A DNA stretch of 10,558 bases from Lachnospiraceae bacterium (GTDB lineage: Bacteria > Bacillota > Clostridia > Lachnospirales > Lachnospiraceae). Where the stretch lies: contig JAJPYH010000004.1 in the NCBI GenBank assembly GCA_021205045.1, positions 1-10,558 on the forward strand. The letters are read 5' to 3'. A program made the translations under genes and the position numbers. Below, one piece after another: positions 8,365 to 10,558 of the stretch; position 1 is the first letter of the stretch; each line of letters begins with the position of its first letter. The notes below the pieces were generated by a model. That model did no database searches, was not told the DNA's origin, and worked only from the letters and a program-made list of their open reading frames with translations.

Positions 8365-8417
8365 AAAAGCTGGCAGTCTTTGTCGCGGAATTTCACGATG
8401 CGGGCTGTCAGCTTTTT
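8365..8417. terminator. bidirectional rho-independent terminator
   Basis: The stem pairs AAAAGCTGGCAG (8365-8376) with CTGTCAGCTTTT (8405-8416), twelve pairs with one G-U, around a 28-base loop. It is followed by T5 on the plus strand and by TTTTCTTT on the minus strand. It sits between the convergent regulator and hydrolase genes and can serve both. A smaller 5-bp stem, TCCCG/CGGGA (8342-8359), precedes it. Confidence 0.7.
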
Positions 8418-8514
8418 GATGTTAATCAGGGTTTACTGAGAAACTGTTGCGGAATACTATGCCTGTTCAGCACTGGCCAATACGTGAACTGTGGCGTTAA
8501 AAGTCCCGTCGCTT
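8418..8514. other. short convergent intergenic stretch
   Basis: Between the terminator and the stop codon of the minus-strand hydrolase I see no gene or repeat. It would be the 3' untranslated part of the minus-strand operon. Confidence 0.4.
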
Positions 8515-9060
8515 CTAAGCTTCGTTCCGGATGATAACCTGGCACATTTTCATGGCGGACAGCGCGTTTATGTGGCTTTCGGGGGTGACGCCCGCGCAGC
8601 AGGAGGCGTCCACGCTGACCGGGACTTCCGGAAGGGTGGCCTTGATCAGCAGGTCGTTGGAATTCAAGCAGATGTCGGTGCACAGGCCGCAGAGCTCCAC
8701 TGACTCAACGGTGGTTTTCTCATCTTCACTTTCATTATCGGCGAGCAGAGCCTGGGCCAGATCGGTGCTGCCGAAGGTGGGCTTATCGAAAATCCGGCAC
8801 TCGCTTTTTTCGGCCAGATCCTGCAGCCCGTCCGCCAGCTGCCAGCCCCAGGTGCCTTCGATGCAGTGCTCCACGGGGAGATTGCGGCCCTCCTGGGTGG
8901 TCAGATATTCGGGGCTGTGGGTGTCTCTGGTGAAGATAACCTGGCCCTCAAAGGCCTTTGCCTTTTGGATGACGGTGGGGAGGATGGCCTGGGCCTCTTT
9001 GGTGCCCAGGCTGCCGGTGATGAAGTCGTTCTGCATGTCTACGATGATCAGATATTTCAT
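8515..9060 (-). CDS. nicotinamidase/isochorismatase-family cysteine hydrolase
   Basis: A complete 181-residue cysteine hydrolase. The catalytic triad is visible: D8 in VDMQNDF, K93 in FDKPTFGS and C131 in LCTDICLNSN. D46 and H48 (RDTH) and H65 (PVEHC) match the metal-site residues of nicotinamidases, and the segment EGRNLPVEHCIEGTWGW is typical of clostridial nicotinamidase-like members. The expected reaction is nicotinamide plus water to nicotinate plus ammonia, in the cytoplasm, feeding NAD salvage; other amides are possible within this superfamily. GGAG stands 8 bases before the ATG. It begins 54 bp downstream of the XRE gene on the same strand with no clear terminator between, so co-transcription is likely. 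Confidence 0.88.
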   Translation of the reverse strand: MKYLIIVDMQNDFITGSLGTKEAQAILPTVIQKAKAFEGQVIFTRDTHSPEYLTTQEGRNLPVEHCIEGTWGWQLADGLQDLAEKSECRIFDKPTFGSTDLAQALLADNESEDEKTTVESVELCGLCTDICLNSNDLLIKATLPEVPVSVDASCCAGVTPESHINALSAMKMCQVIIRNEA

Positions 9061-9114
9061 GGTTTTTTCTCCGGTTTCTGATTTTGAAAAGGGGTTTTCA
9101 GGTTGCTTTCTGGT

Positions 9115-9747
9115 TTATTCCAGCAGATCTGTTACTTCACACCTGAGAGCTTTTGCAAGACGCATGACAATATCAAATTGTGCTTTATTCAGGTTCTTGC
9201 TTTTACGCTCGTAAGCGCGAATCGTGTTTAAGGAAACACCGGATTCAGTCGCAAGCGCTTCCTGTGTTAAGCCAGAATGCTTTCTTGCTGTCTTGAGCGT
9301 GCTTTCGCTGTCTGCAAAACGGGCATCCATGACTTCATAGCTTTTTTGAATATCCGCTTCGTGCAAAGTTCCGTAAAGAGGAAGAAGGTCATCATAAGGG
9401 ACTTTGTCGAGAATGCTTTTGAAGGTTCTGCCGGAATACCACTGATAATGCGCCAGCATCCAGCCGACCCAATAAACAGGGCTTCTGTCATAGCTTTCCA
9501 CAGGATTGGCATTGCAGCTTTCACCTGTCGTTTTTTCCATGACTTCCACGAAGAGCTCCATGCCGCTTTTTCCTGCAATGTATTTCGGGTTACCGTTTTC
9601 GAACTGGTCGGCAACATCAGATTGAACAAATCGTTTCAAAAAATCCGTGCCGTTCATTCCGGATTCCACTACCGCATCGTGGAGCATATTGCCGACAGCA
9701 CGGGAGGCTTTATTCAGATATAATTGACTGTAAGCGTGGGTCGTCAT
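9115..9747 (-). CDS. XRE-family regulator, candidate antitoxin of the DUF3990 partner
   Basis: A 210-residue protein with an unusual order: the DNA-binding domain is at the C-terminus. Residues about 20-70 (MLHDAVVESG..., FENGNPKYIAGKSGMEL) resemble the short DUF3791-type partner proteins that accompany DUF3990. Residues 85-135 (SPVYWVGWMLAHYQWYSG) form a second conserved block common in clostridial proteins of this type. Residues 150-209 are a Cro/C1-type helix-turn-helix (GLTQEALATESGVSLNTIRAYERK). Its ATG lies 38 bp inside the end of the DUF3990 gene, with GGAGG (9757-9761) nine bases upstream, a layout typical of coupled toxin-antitoxin pairs. It likely represses the operon promoter through the palindromes at 10425-10470. 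The antitoxin role is inferred from context and architecture. Confidence 0.85.
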   Translation of the reverse strand: MTTHAYSQLYLNKASRAVGNMLHDAVVESGMNGTDFLKRFVQSDVADQFENGNPKYIAGKSGMELFVEVMEKTTGESCNANPVESYDRSPVYWVGWMLAHYQWYSGRTFKSILDKVPYDDLLPLYGTLHEADIQKSYEVMDARFADSESTLKTARKHSGLTQEALATESGVSLNTIRAYERKSKNLNKAQFDIVMRLAKALRCEVTDLLE

Positions 9748-10410
9748 GCTTCATATCCTCCCTCATGATATCAAGAACGAAAATATCATCCATGAGCTGC
9801 TGCAGATTTTTCTTCCTGCCTGCGTAAGCGGTCCTTGCATTTTGGTCCCGTTCGGTCCTCTTATAGTAGTATTCGCGGTAATCAGCTGCTTCATGTTCGA
9901 TAAATTCAATTTGTCCGAAAGACCGTCTGGAGAGGAGGACCACCTGTTCTCCGAGTGTGTCCAGCTGCATGGCAAGGTTTAAATCCCGTAAAGAGATTGT
10001 GTTGTTTACAAAATCCTCTGCAAAGGAAAAGTAGGAATCATCTGCGCGGTAACCGATCATGACATCGACATTGGCGGTGTCGGGCATAAAGCGAGAGAGA
10101 ATAAAGTCTCTTGCACTGTTTCCGATGGGAGAATTGATGTCAAACCTTCTGTGCTCAAGCAAAATGGCAAGCCAGTTCAGAATATTAAATTCTCCTTTTG
10201 TAAGATGCATCACATTCATTCCGTCAAGATGCATGATATACTTGTTGGAGTAACCATCATTTTTGAGAGGGCAGGCCCATTCCTTTGCAAGCTCTATGCT
10301 TTCTGTGCAATAAAAACCCTGCCCGTAATCATTGTATTTTTTCCCATACCGAATTTCGGCGCTTTAACGATCTGCTGAGATCCGTGATAAATAATCAAAT
10401 CCTGCATCAT
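9710..10410 (-). pseudogene. DUF3990 ADP-ribosyltransferase-like toxin candidate, frameshifted or recoded
   Basis: Starts at ATG 10410 (a second ATG follows directly), with GGAG at 10418-10421 seven bases upstream. The first 24 codons read MMQDLIIYHGS... to GMGK, then the frame must move -1 at the run 10337-10342 to continue YNDYGQGFYCTESIELAKEW and onward to the stop at 9710, about 233 residues in total. YHGS, GQGFYCT and the later GYRADDSYFSF and GEQVVLLSRRSF segments are typical of DUF3990, which I recall as belonging to the ADP-ribosyltransferase fold group; H9, the Tyr of GFY and the Glu of GEQ would form an H-Y-E type site. Without frameshifting only a 38-residue peptide is made. The gene overlaps the XRE partner by 38 bp. 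A fragment beginning at Met 10234 would lack the first two motifs. Confidence 0.78.
10336..10344 (-). other. A6 run with slippery-heptamer register in the DUF3990 gene
   Basis: In the sense direction the codons are GGA AAA AAT, which contains A AAA AAT in the X XXY YYZ register. A -1 slip here makes TAC the next codon, exactly the frame needed for the rest of DUF3990. A plain one-base deletion from an A7 run explains it equally well. Confidence 0.6.
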
Positions 10411-10424
10411 ATGCCATCTCCGGG

Positions 10425-10440
10425 TAATACTGTGGTATTA
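10425..10440. promoter_or_regulatory. palindromic operator 1, TAATAC-N4-GTATTA, at the transcript start
   Basis: The second perfect copy of the same palindrome, 30 bp (about three helical turns) from the first and just downstream of the predicted start point. The shared part extends to CAAACTAATAC in the sense direction. Likely bound by the XRE protein of the operon. Confidence 0.8.
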
Positions 10441-10450
10441 GTTTGAGAAG

Positions 10451-10479
10451 ATTATAATACGGTAGTATTAGTTTGTCAA
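10451..10479 (-). promoter_or_regulatory. consensus sigma-70/SigA promoter of the minus-strand operon
   Basis: In the sense direction TTGACA (10479-10474), a 17-bp spacer, and TATAAT (10456-10451): both hexamers and the spacing are perfect. Transcription would start near 10444, about 34 bases before the DUF3990 ATG. A promoter this strong next to a toxin gene implies tight repression. Confidence 0.88.
10455..10470. promoter_or_regulatory. palindromic operator 2, TAATAC-N4-GTATTA, within the promoter spacer
   Basis: A perfect 6-4-6 palindrome lying in the spacer and touching the -10 box by two bases. It is preceded in the sense direction by CAAAC, as is its twin at 10425-10440. A protein bound here would block RNA polymerase. 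Confidence 0.8.
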
Positions 10480-10490
10480 CAGACTTTTCG

Positions 10491-10540
10491 GGATATATAA
10501 GCCATTTTATAAGCCATTTATGATAATGTCCTTATATACC
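10491..10540. repeat. 12-bp tandem duplication inside an imperfect inverted repeat
   Basis: TATAAGCCATTT occurs twice with no gap (10496-10507 and 10508-10519). The pair is flanked by GGATATATAAG (10491-10501) and CTTATATACC (10531-10540), which are inverted copies apart from one bulged base. The stretch is AT-rich and just upstream of the operon promoter; no gene is visible from here to the window end. Its role is unknown. Confidence 0.5.
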
Positions 10541-10558
10541 ACAAGAGAAAATGTCCCA

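Noticed and set aside
9084..9097. GAAAA-CCCC-TTTTC palindrome between XRE and hydrolase genes
   Set aside because: Five A/T-rich pairs with no useful T-tract are too weak to call a terminator or operator.
8531..9214. 227-codon plus-strand open frame over the hydrolase gene
   Set aside because: The minus strand encodes an intact hydrolase with catalytic residues; the plus frame has no domain.

Overview
The window looks like a moderately GC-rich gut Firmicute, most likely a Lachnospiraceae/Clostridia member. The signs are strong GGAGG-type ribosome sites, an LplA-like lipoprotein paired with a large membrane-anchored AraC regulator, a cytoplasmic GH95 glycosidase, and a DUF3990-type toxin-antitoxin pair. 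This placement rests on gene style, not on any marker gene. No rRNA, tRNA or CRISPR array was seen.

The left part (1-8338, plus strand) is carbohydrate-utilisation territory. It holds a GH95 alpha-L-fucosidase-type enzyme broken by a -1 indel in an A7 run and carrying a 68-residue heptapeptide-repeat insert. Next come a cupin-AraC regulator whose 3' end runs into about 30-bp degenerate tandem repeats, and a transketolase N-terminal stub fused in frame to what looks like a transposase tail. Then follow a Tat-type solute-binding lipoprotein interrupted by one in-frame TGA where Trp is expected, a nested hairpin, and an intact 2-TM sensor/AraC regulator. The expected scheme is glycan capture by the lipoprotein, import by permeases not in this window, intracellular cleavage by GH95, and control by the two AraC proteins. 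Several links in that chain are broken here.

The right part (8339-10558) is transcribed from the minus strand and faces the left part across a bidirectional-looking terminator (8365-8417). It reads as a three-gene operon: a DUF3990 ADP-ribosyltransferase-like toxin candidate (frameshifted at a phase-correct slippery heptamer), an overlapping XRE antitoxin/repressor candidate, and a nicotinamidase/isochorismatase-type hydrolase. Its promoter is textbook (TTGACA, 17 bp, TATAAT) and is embedded with two copies of the palindrome TAATAC-N4-GTATTA, 30 bp apart. This is the most system-like part of the window: an autoregulated ART-type toxin-antitoxin module followed by an enzyme that could consume the nicotinamide an ART would release.

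Four genes carry lesions (two A-run frameshifts, one nonsense codon, one chimeric junction). The intact regulator reads correctly through A7 and T7 runs, so the lesions are not simply explained by uniform homopolymer miscalling.
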